Part shown: positions 35,882-45,362 of the stretch, piece after piece
Numbering within the stretch: the first letter of the stretch is position 1
Layout of the letters: the number at the start of each line of letters is the position of its first letter
DNA from: Saccharicrinis sp963677655
GTDB taxonomy: Bacteria > Bacteroidota > Bacteroidia > Bacteroidales > Marinilabiliaceae
Strand: one strand, 5' to 3'
DNA: 64,000 nt
Assembly: GCA_963677655.1 (NCBI GenBank)
Contig: OY782088.1
The notes under the pieces: generated by a model
The model's database searches: none
Told to the model about the DNA's origin: nothing
Seen by the model: the letters and a program-made list of their open reading frames with translations, nothing else
Position numbers and translations under genes: made by a program

Positions 35882-36031
35882 ATGCTTATGTTTTTTAATG
35901 GTCATATAGCCTGTCCCGATTCTTCGGGAGAACTCGCCAGAAATAAACATCTTCTTTTGGGAGAGATATCCCTCATGGCTCGTTTCATCACCCTATATTT
36001 AATGTTATTGTTATATGATTAATTCACTCTA

Positions 36032-37510
36032 TTAAGAATTGATTTTTGCAGCTCTTCTTTTGTTAAGTTCTGATTCTATCTCAATTTCTTTTTTCCTGTC
36101 TATTTCATAGAAGAATAAGAATCCAACAGCAATAAAAAATGTAACTGCTGGTATTACACTCATGGCAAGCTTGATTCCTAATATTGTTGTGTCTGATTGT
36201 ACTGCTGCAACTTCAGAATAACCAAACCAACCAAGTATTCCTGCGACTAAAGCACCTCCTACACTTAATCCAAACTTTAATCCAAAGATCATTGCCGAAA
36301 AAATAATGGCTGTAGCTCTTCTGTTGTTTTTCCATTCTGAGTAATCTGCAACATCAGCAATCATTGCCCATAATAATGGAATTGTTACTCCATAACTCAA
36401 CCCGTGCAGAACTTGAATAAGAAAGATTGCTCCAACAGCCTGAGGACTACAAAAAATAAACGAAAATTGAAATAAGGCAGATACTAACACTCCATACTTA
36501 TACACATCTCGCTTACCGTATTTATCGGCCATTTTCTTTGAAAACATGATTCCCACAATCATAAAAATGGTAGCCAGAGCATTAAATAAACTAAAACCTG
36601 AAGTTGCAACTTCTTTAGGCCACTGGAATCCATGTAATCCCATACCAACAAAAAGATTATTTAACCCATCGATAAGTCCGTAAAAACCAATGTCACCTAA
36701 AAAAATCTCCAGATTCTGCTTATTTACAAAATCCTCAAAGTAATATACATACATTCCTCCTTTTAAGGAGACAGTAACAAAAATGAAGACCACAACGCCA
36801 CACATCATCACCCATGGTTTATTTTTAAATAAATCAGAAAGGTCTTGCTTCACAGATGAAGTTTGTTCTACTGTAGGAATGATACGCTCTTTAGTAGTTA
36901 AAAAAGTGATGATAAAAAATATAGTTCCTGTAATGGCAAACGTTGTCATTACTTTTTCAAAACCAAGTGCTTTATCCCCATCTCCCATAATAAGAGCAAG
37001 AGGCAATAAAAATACCTGAATGATGAACTGTGCAATCATTACAGCAGTAAATCGATATGATGAAATACTGTTTCTTTCTCCCATATCACCAGTCATTACA
37101 CCACTTAATGATGCATATGGTAAATTATTCGCTGAATAAACTAGTACCAAGACTACATATGTTACTAAGGCATAAATAATCTTTCCGGTCATACTGAAAT
37201 TCGGAGTTGTAAAAGCCAATATAGCAGATACTCCAAATGGAACTGAAGTCCATAAAATCCATGGTCGGAACTTTCCCCATCTCGTATTCGTTCTATCCGC
37301 AATCATTCCCATCACGGGATTAAAAAAGGCTCCAAACATACCACCAAAGAAGATTATTGCAGATGCTGTTGTTGGAGGTATTTTATATAAATCAGTATAA
37401 AAGAAAGCTATAAAAGCCATCAAAGTTTGAAAAATCAAGTTTGCTGCTAAGTCTCCCAAACTATATCCAATTTTTTCAATAACTGATATTTTTTCTGAAG
37501 AATCTGTCAT
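36032..37510 (-). CDS. GPH-family sugar:cation symporter (MFS), copy 1
   Basis: The 492-residue protein has twelve predicted membrane segments and the GPH motifs KIGYSLGDLAANLIFQTLMAFIAFFYTD and GMIADRTNTRWGKFRPWILWTSVPFG. It is a full-length paralogue of the protein at 28602-30074, including a shared periplasmic-loop insertion (GLNNLFVGMGLHGFQWP). It probably imports xylo-oligosaccharides or a pentose/uronate with a cation. It is the first gene after the SusD terminator region and heads the dehydrogenase-GH43 group. Confidence 0.95.
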   Translation of the reverse strand: MTDSSEKISVIEKIGYSLGDLAANLIFQTLMAFIAFFYTDLYKIPPTTASAIIFFGGMFGAFFNPVMGMIADRTNTRWGKFRPWILWTSVPFGVSAILAFTTPNFSMTGKIIYALVTYVVLVLVYSANNLPYASLSGVMTGDMGERNSISSYRFTAVMIAQFIIQVFLLPLALIMGDGDKALGFEKVMTTFAITGTIFFIITFLTTKERIIPTVEQTSSVKQDLSDLFKNKPWVMMCGVVVFIFVTVSLKGGMYVYYFEDFVNKQNLEIFLGDIGFYGLIDGLNNLFVGMGLHGFQWPKEVATSGFSLFNALATIFMIVGIMFSKKMADKYGKRDVYKYGVLVSALFQFSFIFCSPQAVGAIFLIQVLHGLSYGVTIPLLWAMIADVADYSEWKNNRRATAIIFSAMIFGLKFGLSVGGALVAGILGWFGYSEVAAVQSDTTILGIKLAMSVIPAVTFFIAVGFLFFYEIDRKKEIEIESELNKRRAAKINS

Positions 37511-37885
37511 TTTGTATATTTTATCTTATTTACTATTTCTTTGCTCATTCTGACTCTCAACACTCTGGTAACGAATCACAAATAAATACTCAGTGGATTT
37601 ATCTTTTTTGCTTCTTCAATATTTTACCCCTAAAATATTTCTCCACTCTACACTACATAAATATTTATCTATACTTCAGCACCTTAACTAAGAATTCTTT
37701 ATGCTGTCAAAATATATTTTCTTCTTTCAATAGGTTGGGTAATGAGCATAAGCAGCCTATATCTGATATATTATTGAAACACTATGTATTTCCTTTTCAG
37801 ACAGGATTTTTTGTTTAAGTTTTTTAAAAGGAGCAGTCACTTTAAAAGTGACTACCCCATGAAATATTCACCTATACAACAATTT
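37511..37885. other. Intergenic region between SusD and GPH symporter
   Basis: The 375 bases are AT-rich and hold no convincing gene. A hairpin lies close to the SusD stop (37826-37858). The remainder probably includes a promoter for the GPH symporter gene, but I cannot place a convincing -33/-7 pair. Confidence 0.6.
37826..37858 (-). terminator. Hairpin after SusD of the xylan locus
   Basis: AGTCACTTT and AAAGTGACT form a nearly continuous stem extended by GGAG on one side and CCCC on the other. On the minus strand it is followed by TTTTAAAAAAC, a weak T-run, so termination may be partial. It lies about 30 bases after the SusD stop. Confidence 0.7.
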
Positions 37886-39739
37886 CTAGTATCCAGGATT
37901 TTGATATAGTGCCTTTTCACTATCAGTATTGTCCATATTGTCGAATTGACTTGCAGGAATTGGTCTTAAATAATGGTAAGATTCAATATCACGTGTATGT
38001 ACTACAGGTTCTTTTTCATCAACCATAGTATATGAACCCGCATATTTTTCTAACATACCTGTACGTGTTAAGTCATACCATCGCATGTTTTCACCATATA
38101 ATTCTCGAGAACGTTCCATTAAAATATAGTCAATATCAATTGTAGCTGGTGTTGCAGCCACCATTTCTGCACTATGATTTGGCATACCTGCTCTTGCTCT
38201 GATTACATTTACTAACTCTCTTGCCGTATAACTAGCTTGCGTACTAGCACCTTTTACCGCAGCTTCGGCAGCTATTAAATAAGTTTCTGAAAGTTTAGCA
38301 ATTGGGAATGGACGAGTTGATGGACTATTTTTATATGCTCCATCAGGAGTAATATCATCAGTTCTGTATGGTCCAAACTTCCATAATGATGGATAATGAT
38401 GACGGTTAATCATTGATGGCGTATATACTGCATATGCTTTATTTGATAAATAGCCATATTGATATTTTCCATCATACTCCTTCATTGTTAGATCACCCAT
38501 AATATCATCAGTAGGTGCAAAATAGTAAACAGTATCCCCATCATTTATAGCAATGTCATTTTCTCCTGTCAAAACTGTACCATCATAACTAGATCTTCCT
38601 TGATAGTTACATGGAAATGCAGTTGTAAAAGTACCATCAAAACGAGTATCTATGTCTCTGTCTGCCTGAGGGAATGTTTTAGTAAACACCTCATGAGTAG
38701 GAGTAATTCTTCTCCAAGGACGGCCAACTTCCTGAACAGGTTGACGATATACGAACTTATTACCATTGATACTCATTTCAAAATTCATATTCATTGCATA
38801 ACATGAACGGTTTGACTTCATATGGTTATTTGCTTCTGATTCCCAACTGTTAATTGTACTTTCATCATAAGTAAAACTACTAGAAGTATGGTCTGCACAT
38901 AACATGATCTCACTATTGTAATCATTCGAACCAAGGTTAACTAATTTAAAAGTTTCCTGTAATGAAAATGGTCCTGGATTTTGGATCGCATCAACAGCAT
39001 AATCGTATGCTAACTGGTAGTATGCAGAAGCTGATTTTCCATCAGGATCAGTTCCACTATTGCTTTCAAGCCACCAAGCATAACTTAAATATGCTTTAGC
39101 AAGAAAGTGTTTAGCAACAACTTTGTTTGTTGCACTTGTTACCCTTGGTTCTTCTGGAAGATCTGCTATAGCCTCAAGTAAGTCAGGGAAAATACATTTT
39201 GTATAAACATCTTCTAATGGATCTCTTGATGATAAACGAGACGGATTAGTATTGAATGCTAACTCACCAGAACCTAAATCCAAAGGAACATCACCAAAAG
39301 TTGTAACTAAAAGAAAGTAATTAAATGCTCGGAAGAATCTTGCTTCGGCAACAAGAGATGCTTCTACGCCTGCAGTTTCACCATTTGCTATGATACCATT
39401 ACAAGTATTAATTGCAGGGAAAGGTCTGTTCCATAATGTTTCAACTTCGCTATTTGAAGATGTAATAACATATGAATCCAGATTATATGAATCACCAGAA
39501 ATATTTAATCCACCATATGTAGCTTCATCAGTTCCTTCTGTAGTCAAATACATCATTGCATGAGGTCCGTATAGAAAACGCAGTTGTGAATAAACAGCTG
39601 AAAGACCATATTCAACACCTTCTTCCGTAGAGAAAAACTCCGGGGTTAATTCTGAGCGAGGTTGCTCTTCTAGAATATCTGAGCAAGCTGTGAATAACAT
39701 AACAGCTATTACAAATATTGGTAATATAATTTTTTTCAT
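37886..39739 (-). CDS. SusD/RagB-family glycan-binding lipoprotein (xylan locus)
   Basis: The 617-residue protein opens with a lipoprotein signal (IILPIFVIAVMLFTAC), and acidic residues follow the Cys (SDILEEQPRSELTPE), as in surface lipoproteins. SusD features include EFFSTEEGVEYGLSAVYSQLRFL, ARFFRAFNYFLLVTTFGDVPL and the C-terminal ERSRELYGENMRWYDLTRTGML with a final ALYQNPGY. Longer than average for the family, it resembles the large xylan-type SusD proteins. It lies 24 bases after SusC and should bind xylan fragments at the cell surface with it. Confidence 0.95.
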   Translation of the reverse strand: MKKIILPIFVIAVMLFTACSDILEEQPRSELTPEFFSTEEGVEYGLSAVYSQLRFLYGPHAMMYLTTEGTDEATYGGLNISGDSYNLDSYVITSSNSEVETLWNRPFPAINTCNGIIANGETAGVEASLVAEARFFRAFNYFLLVTTFGDVPLDLGSGELAFNTNPSRLSSRDPLEDVYTKCIFPDLLEAIADLPEEPRVTSATNKVVAKHFLAKAYLSYAWWLESNSGTDPDGKSASAYYQLAYDYAVDAIQNPGPFSLQETFKLVNLGSNDYNSEIMLCADHTSSSFTYDESTINSWESEANNHMKSNRSCYAMNMNFEMSINGNKFVYRQPVQEVGRPWRRITPTHEVFTKTFPQADRDIDTRFDGTFTTAFPCNYQGRSSYDGTVLTGENDIAINDGDTVYYFAPTDDIMGDLTMKEYDGKYQYGYLSNKAYAVYTPSMINRHHYPSLWKFGPYRTDDITPDGAYKNSPSTRPFPIAKLSETYLIAAEAAVKGASTQASYTARELVNVIRARAGMPNHSAEMVAATPATIDIDYILMERSRELYGENMRWYDLTRTGMLEKYAGSYTMVDEKEPVVHTRDIESYHYLRPIPASQFDNMDNTDSEKALYQNPGY

Positions 39740-39763
39740 AATTACAATTTCTTTAACAGTTAA

Positions 39764-42700
39764 TTAAAATGATAAGTTTAGACCAAATATGAAATTGCGA
39801 GTTGCTGGGGTACTATATCCAACTACACTTACACGATCTGTTACTCCTTCAGCTTTTGCACTTACTACAGCATTTGTAGTAGAATCATCACTACCTGAGT
39901 TTGGTACAGGATCTAAACCTGTTTCTTTATAATAATCAGATCCAAAAATGAATGGATTTTGTACTGTAGCGTAAACTCTTAACCTATCAATATGCAGGTT
40001 TTTAAGCCAATCCTTTTTAAAATTGTATGCTAAAGTAATGTTAGAAATCTTCATGTAAGAAGCATCAAAATAAGCTAATGTACTTACATATTTTGGGTTA
40101 TCACCATTTGAAGGTCCACCTGGTTTTGGAGCTGCATTCGTTGGATTGTCTTCTGTCCAGTAATCAATATCAATTTGACCACGACGACCGTTGTTCAAGT
40201 TTAAATAACTTGCTCCAGAGTGAATTCCACTAACCAAAATACCACCTTTTTTATAACTACCAATTAATGATAAATCCCATCCTTTATAACCAAATCTGGT
40301 ATTAAAACCACCTTGCCAGTCTGGTTCAACTGATCCAAGAATCTGACGGTCATCATCATCTAAAGTTGTTCCTTCCTGAATATATCTTACAGGATCACCA
40401 TTTGAGTCATATTCGCCAGTATACTCTACTTTAATCATACCAACTTCACCATCACTTTCGTATTTAGCAACATCAGTTGCTTCATTTTTTTGCCAAATAC
40501 CTAATTTTTTAAAGTCATATACTACATCGATAGGTTGTCCTACAAACCAACCATTTCCTTTATCATAACTCTGACCACTAGCTAACTTTGTAATTTTATT
40601 TTTGTTAGAGTAAAGGTTTAATCCAAAGTCCCATGAGAAACCATTAAGATCTTCAATAATCTTTGCATTTAAAGAAATTTCATAACCTTGATTTTCGGTT
40701 TCACCGGCATTTGTCAAAAATTGTTCTGTAACACCAGATGTTACAGGTAAACTTTGAGCTACAAGTACATCTTTTGTATGTTGTTGATAATATTCAATGC
40801 TACCACTTAAGCGACTGTTTAACACGTGAAAATCAACCCCGAAGTTAACTGTTTCAGAAAACTCCCATCCTAAATTCTCATTTGGTAAACTAGATACATA
40901 ATATCCACTTACGTTACTAGAACCGAAGTTATAATATGCATTAGATAAACTACCCATTGTTTGATAAGGACTAACTGCCTGGTTAGAAGTTTGTCCGTAA
41001 CCAGCTCTTAATTTAAGGAAATCAAGCCATGTTATATCTTGCATAAACGATTCTTGAGACATTACCCATCCTAAAGAGAATGCTGGATATGAATGCCATT
41101 TTTGTCCTTCAGATAATACAGAAGATCCATCTTGTCTATATGTGAATGTTGCTAAATATTTGTTGTCATAAGAATAATTTGCACGGAACATTGCAGATAA
41201 TAATCCTCTCTTGTAATAAACTTGATTATCAGGATCGATTGTTACTTCACCATCATCTGATAATAATCCTAAATTATAATACTGAAGTGCATCAGCAGTT
41301 ACATCTGTAGCACCCATTCTTGATTTTTGATACTCAGTTTGCTCTGAAGAATACATAGCAACTAAACCAACACTGTGCTTTCCGAATTTCTTATTATAGT
41401 ACAATAAGTTTTCAATTGCCCAATTTGTCATATGAGTATTTTCAACTGCTGCGTTTGAATAAGCACTTGCATTATAACATGTTTCTGCTGCATCAAACTT
41501 ACCATAGTTGCTTTCGCGTAAGTTTAACCCTAAGTTTACTCGGTATTTTAAACCATCTACCCAAGGGATATTAACTTCTCCATAAAAAGAGTTATATGTA
41601 GAATAGCTTTTACGCTCTTCAATTCTTCTGTCTCCAATGCCTTTTGACATTAATGGATTGTAATATGTATCCAAACTATTAATAGATAATGGACCTTCAT
41701 TAAGTGAACCATCGCTATTGTATGGATCAGTAACTGGAGTAAGAGATAAAATTGTACCCATTAAACCATCTGTTTCTCCATTAGTTAATCCGTAAGAGTT
41801 CATTGAGCTAAGACCTACTTTTACGTATTGACCTAGTTTTTGATCAAAGTTGGCTCTTAAAGAATATCTTTTGTAACCTTGATTTTGAAGCAATGATGTT
41901 TCATCATAGTAACCTCCTCCGAAGTTGTATCCACCTCCTTTTGTGAATCCTGCAACACTAACATCATGACTTGTTACAGTACCTGTATTTTTTAATACAA
42001 GATCTTGCCAGTCAGTATTAAGAGAGGTATCTTCGTTAGCACCAGTTCCATAAGGTTCACCTGCCGCCGCTCTCCAATCAAGCCACTCGTCAGCTTCCAT
42101 CATAGGATATCTGTTTAATATCTTTTTAACTCCATAATATCCATTATAACTTACTGTTGGTTCTTTTTCTGTACCTGAATCACCCCTATAAGTAGTTACT
42201 AAGATTACACCGTTAGCACCACGAGAACCATAAATAGCAGTTGCTGAAGCATCTTTTAAAATATCAACACTTTTAATATCTCCTGGATTGATATCTTGTA
42301 AAGAACCAGCAAATGGAATTCCATCTAATACTACGAGTGGATCATTACTTGCCGTTAAAGAACGAGAACCTCGAATACGAATCTGCATACTAGAACCCGG
42401 ACGTGATGATGTTTGTGTCATTTCAACACCAGCAACACGACCTTCAAGTGATTTAGAAATATTTGATGAACTTACTTCTCTAAGACTTTCATCATCCATT
42501 GAAGCAATGGCTCCGGTAACATCAGATTTTTTCTGAGTTCCATAACCGACTACTACTACCTCATCTAAACCTACTACATCTTCCGATAATGTTACATCTA
42601 TTTTTGTTTGTCCATTTACAGCAACAGTTTTACTGTTAAAACCTATAAATTGAAAAATTAATTGTGCATCAGATGGAACTTCAATTGTATATTTCCCATC

Positions 42701-42886
42701 AAAATTTGTAATAGTTCCTTGTGTTGTACCTTCAAGAATAATACTAACACCCGGTAGTGGTTCTCCTTTTACATCAACAACCGTTCCCTGAACTGATACA
42801 TTTTGTGCCATTGCAGCAAAATGTATTGACAGAAAGAAAAATAACGTTGTTATAATTTCTTTCCATTGTAGACTTCTTTTTTTCAT
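39764..42886 (-). CDS. SusC/RagA TonB-dependent oligosaccharide transporter (xylan locus)
   Basis: I start at the ATG at 42886 (MKKRSLQWKEIITTLFFFLSIHFAAMAQ), giving 1,040 residues; the longer frame begins at a TTG. There is no STN domain, so regulation is not through an anti-sigma factor, in contrast to the transporter at 4300-7593. After a carboxypeptidase-regulatory-like repeat (VQGTVVDVKGEPLPGVSIILEG) come the plug (VVVGYGTQKKSDVTGAI, VLDGIPFAG, ILKDASATAIYGSRGANGVILVTT) and a barrel ending FIFGLNLSF. It imports oligosaccharides by TonB-driven transport. It is 17 bases downstream of GH67. Confidence 0.96.
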   Translation of the reverse strand: MKKRSLQWKEIITTLFFFLSIHFAAMAQNVSVQGTVVDVKGEPLPGVSIILEGTTQGTITNFDGKYTIEVPSDAQLIFQFIGFNSKTVAVNGQTKIDVTLSEDVVGLDEVVVVGYGTQKKSDVTGAIASMDDESLREVSSSNISKSLEGRVAGVEMTQTSSRPGSSMQIRIRGSRSLTASNDPLVVLDGIPFAGSLQDINPGDIKSVDILKDASATAIYGSRGANGVILVTTYRGDSGTEKEPTVSYNGYYGVKKILNRYPMMEADEWLDWRAAAGEPYGTGANEDTSLNTDWQDLVLKNTGTVTSHDVSVAGFTKGGGYNFGGGYYDETSLLQNQGYKRYSLRANFDQKLGQYVKVGLSSMNSYGLTNGETDGLMGTILSLTPVTDPYNSDGSLNEGPLSINSLDTYYNPLMSKGIGDRRIEERKSYSTYNSFYGEVNIPWVDGLKYRVNLGLNLRESNYGKFDAAETCYNASAYSNAAVENTHMTNWAIENLLYYNKKFGKHSVGLVAMYSSEQTEYQKSRMGATDVTADALQYYNLGLLSDDGEVTIDPDNQVYYKRGLLSAMFRANYSYDNKYLATFTYRQDGSSVLSEGQKWHSYPAFSLGWVMSQESFMQDITWLDFLKLRAGYGQTSNQAVSPYQTMGSLSNAYYNFGSSNVSGYYVSSLPNENLGWEFSETVNFGVDFHVLNSRLSGSIEYYQQHTKDVLVAQSLPVTSGVTEQFLTNAGETENQGYEISLNAKIIEDLNGFSWDFGLNLYSNKNKITKLASGQSYDKGNGWFVGQPIDVVYDFKKLGIWQKNEATDVAKYESDGEVGMIKVEYTGEYDSNGDPVRYIQEGTTLDDDDRQILGSVEPDWQGGFNTRFGYKGWDLSLIGSYKKGGILVSGIHSGASYLNLNNGRRGQIDIDYWTEDNPTNAAPKPGGPSNGDNPKYVSTLAYFDASYMKISNITLAYNFKKDWLKNLHIDRLRVYATVQNPFIFGSDYYKETGLDPVPNSGSDDSTTNAVVSAKAEGVTDRVSVVGYSTPATRNFIFGLNLSF

Positions 42887-42912
42887 AAAAAACAATTTGA
42901 TTATTATTTATA

Positions 42913-45060
42913 CTAATTATGGTGTTGCAGGTTAAATTTTAGTTTTTTTAAATCCTCCAATTTATGATCAGGCTTAAAAAGCTCTTGCGGAATAGGTCTA
43001 TTCGAAAAGGTTTGAAAATAGAGAACACATGCGTCTCTCCACCAAATAGCCTCACGAACCTGAGTAGCTAATTTTTGTTGTACTTCCTTAAATCTATCCA
43101 TATCGACTTTGTTTTGTAAAGTATTCCAGGTTTTCTCAAACTGGTGAGCTTGTTCAACTCCCAAATTGTATTTGTAACATAGTTCGGTCCATAAGTCACG
43201 ACCGTTATTTAACTCATAGTCCCATGGTAAATGATGGAACCATAGTAGAAATTCTTCAGGACATAGTTTTGGATCATCATACATTGATTTTAATGGTTCA
43301 GAATACTGTGCTGTTGCATTACTACCGGTAGATGATCTGTTAAAACCAATTCCAATACTATCGGCTTTGTGGTAATATGTAGGTAACCAGTCCGGACGGG
43401 CACCTTCTACTACACACCAAGGTTCAGGACCATAATGATGTCCCCATCCCATTAAGTGATGTAATCCTATTGGAGTCATATAATTAACAACTGCTTCACG
43501 CGATAGCATCATTACATTACTCATTGCAGATACAAATTCATTGTCATGAGTAAAAGTTTGTTGTAGCCATTCTTTTGAAATTTTTCTTACTGATAACTGA
43601 TTATCCCATGCCAATCTTCCAAAAACATACCAGTTAGCCTGTGCAAAATGATGACCACACCAGTTTGTATCTAAACCTATATTTGCAACACCTGCTATAG
43701 CAGTTATTGAATCATTAAAAACACTGCCATCAGTAACTCTGCCAACTGTTGTATTACGCCCTTTAGTATAAGTATCTGTATCTAAAAACTCTTTATATAA
43801 TGTACCTAAATAACTTAGATGATCAGAAAAACCTAAATACTCTTTTGTAATTTGTAATTCAGGCATAATTGTAGTGTGTTGCAATTGTCCAAATAAAGAA
43901 CTAATAGGCTCACGAGGTTGAAAATCGATAGGTCCGTTTTTAACCTGAAGAATTACATTATTTCTGAACTGACCATCTAAAGGCATAAATTCATCATATG
44001 ATTGCTTTGATCTGTCGTTGCCTTTAGGATTATATACAAATGCCCTCCACATAACAATACCTCCGTATGGTTGTAAAGCATCAGCCAACATATTTGCACC
44101 ATCGGCATGTGTACAACCATAATCGTTTGGTCCTGGCTGACCTTCTGAATTTGCTTTTACCAAAAAGCCACCAAAATCAGGTATTATTGAGTAAATCTCT
44201 TTTGCTTTATCTTTCCACCATTTTTTTACTTCTTCCTTTTTAGGATTTGCATCAGTTAAACCACCAATAACACTTGGAGAAGCAAAGTTTACTGACAAAT
44301 AAACTTTAACTCCATATGGTCTGAATACTTTAGCTATAGCAGAAACCTTATTTAAATATTCTGTTTTTAATATGTCAGGACTAGCATTCACATTATTAAG
44401 AACAGATCCGTTAATTCCGATAGAAGCATTAGCTCGAGCATATTCTTCATATCTAGAACTAATTTTCTCTGGTAATTCTTCCCATTGCCATAACGAATGA
44501 CCGGCATAACCTCTTTCAACTGTCCCGTTTAAATTATCCCAATGATTTAGTAATCTTCTGTCGTATGAAGGAACTTCAACAATATTAATGTTTCTCAAAT
44601 CACTGTTTGATGTCTGTATAAATCTTATGTAATGATAAGTTCCATATAAAGCTCCGGTTTCGGTATTAGCAATAATTATTGTATTATCATTGACTGATCT
44701 GATAATAAATCCATCATTACCTAACTGAGAAAGTTCATCTTGTTTAAAAAATCCTGATAATGATTTTTGAGAAGATGTACCAACTAACAAACCATTAGAT
44801 TTAATACGCTTGCTAATTTTTACATCATAATTATACAATGACTGAAAACTACTTTTAAGCTCTTTAATTATTATGCTATATGTGGGACTCTTTTTTGTAA
44901 CATATAAATATGCAGGGCATTTTATTTGGTTATTAGAATTTAGTTCTTTATTAGTAAACCATAATTCTGAACCATCTATTTTTTGTTGACTTAACAAATC
45001 AAAGTTTAAAGATGAGTGAATTAATAACACTAATAATGCGATCAAAATTTTGTTATACAT
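42913..45060 (-). CDS. aguA: GH67 alpha-glucuronidase
   Basis: The 715-residue protein has an N-terminal signal segment (about 5-22), so it is exported, probably to the periplasm. Family motifs: NHWDNLNGTVERGYAG, the general-acid region FLVKANSEGQPGP (Glu306), GPIDFQPREP and MPELQITKEYLG, which hold the Asp and Glu general-base candidates, and the C-terminal helical domain (LLWFHHLPWDYEL). GH67 removes 4-O-methyl-glucuronic acid from the non-reducing terminal xylose of aldouronic acids. It is the first gene of the minus-strand xylan run, directly facing the HTCS across 302 bases that contain the phased repeats. Confidence 0.96.
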   Translation of the reverse strand: MYNKILIALLVLLIHSSLNFDLLSQQKIDGSELWFTNKELNSNNQIKCPAYLYVTKKSPTYSIIIKELKSSFQSLYNYDVKISKRIKSNGLLVGTSSQKSLSGFFKQDELSQLGNDGFIIRSVNDNTIIIANTETGALYGTYHYIRFIQTSNSDLRNINIVEVPSYDRRLLNHWDNLNGTVERGYAGHSLWQWEELPEKISSRYEEYARANASIGINGSVLNNVNASPDILKTEYLNKVSAIAKVFRPYGVKVYLSVNFASPSVIGGLTDANPKKEEVKKWWKDKAKEIYSIIPDFGGFLVKANSEGQPGPNDYGCTHADGANMLADALQPYGGIVMWRAFVYNPKGNDRSKQSYDEFMPLDGQFRNNVILQVKNGPIDFQPREPISSLFGQLQHTTIMPELQITKEYLGFSDHLSYLGTLYKEFLDTDTYTKGRNTTVGRVTDGSVFNDSITAIAGVANIGLDTNWCGHHFAQANWYVFGRLAWDNQLSVRKISKEWLQQTFTHDNEFVSAMSNVMMLSREAVVNYMTPIGLHHLMGWGHHYGPEPWCVVEGARPDWLPTYYHKADSIGIGFNRSSTGSNATAQYSEPLKSMYDDPKLCPEEFLLWFHHLPWDYELNNGRDLWTELCYKYNLGVEQAHQFEKTWNTLQNKVDMDRFKEVQQKLATQVREAIWWRDACVLYFQTFSNRPIPQELFKPDHKLEDLKKLKFNLQHHN

Positions 45061-45174
45061 GTCGTCTAATTTTTATAATTAAATAGGCTTAAATGTAATA
45101 TTGAATTTTAACACCTGTTTGCATTTATTACTAACTTTATTAAAAGTTGTTCACAGTGGTTAAAATGTTTGTAT

Positions 45175-45182
45175 CAAAATTA
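45175..45182 (-). promoter_or_regulatory. -7 box (TAnnTTTG) candidate for the xylan operon
   Basis: TAATTTTG on the minus strand fits the Bacteroidota -7 consensus TAnnTTTG. No good TTTG -33 box is seen about 19-21 bases upstream (45202-45205), where the operator array begins, which suits an activator-dependent promoter. Confidence 0.5.
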
Positions 45183-45206
45183 AAATAGATGTTAAAAACT
45201 TGTTAG

Positions 45207-45281
45207 AACGAGTGTAACAATAAGTTTTCTATTCGTTACTTCTTGTTTTCTATTTGTAACAAATCTTTTCCTATTCGTTAC
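45207..45281. promoter_or_regulatory. Four 12-bp direct repeats at 21-bp spacing, candidate HTCS operator
   Basis: The plus strand carries AACGAGTGTAAC (45207), TCTATTCGTTAC (45228), TCTATTTGTAAC (45249) and CCTATTCGTTAC (45270), each starting exactly 21 bases after the last. Three copies are strong; the first keeps only the TGTAAC end. Two-turn phasing places all copies on one DNA face, as expected for AraC-type domains binding side by side. Confidence 0.7.
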
Positions 45282-45362
45282 ATAAGCCTTTATATTAGGC
45301 AAATTGAGAAAGATTTTAACATTTTTTGTTACTTTAGATGCAAAGTCAAAAAATGTGAATTC

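Larger units (their letters stand above)
45061..45362. promoter_or_regulatory. Divergent control region between GH67 and HTCS
   Basis: The 302 bases contain a candidate operator array (45207-45281) and, on the GH67 side, a TAATTTTG -7-like box (45175-45182). No gene is present; an open frame at 45243-45362 is only the in-frame extension of the HTCS. Confidence 0.75.

Noticed and set aside
35914..35929. TCCCGA-TTCT-TCGGGA hairpin as an insertion-sequence end
   Set aside because: It is a single short stem in the gap upstream of the dehydrogenase, with no matching inverted end or transposase.
45207..45281. Repeat array as a possible CRISPR
   Set aside because: The units are 12 bp, imperfect and phased at 21 bp with 9-bp gaps, and no cas genes are present; a DNA-binding array fits better.
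45243..45362. N-terminal extension of the HTCS open frame
   Set aside because: It starts at a TTG, lacks signal-peptide character, and its codons are the operator repeats; the ATG at 45363 gives a perfect signal peptide.
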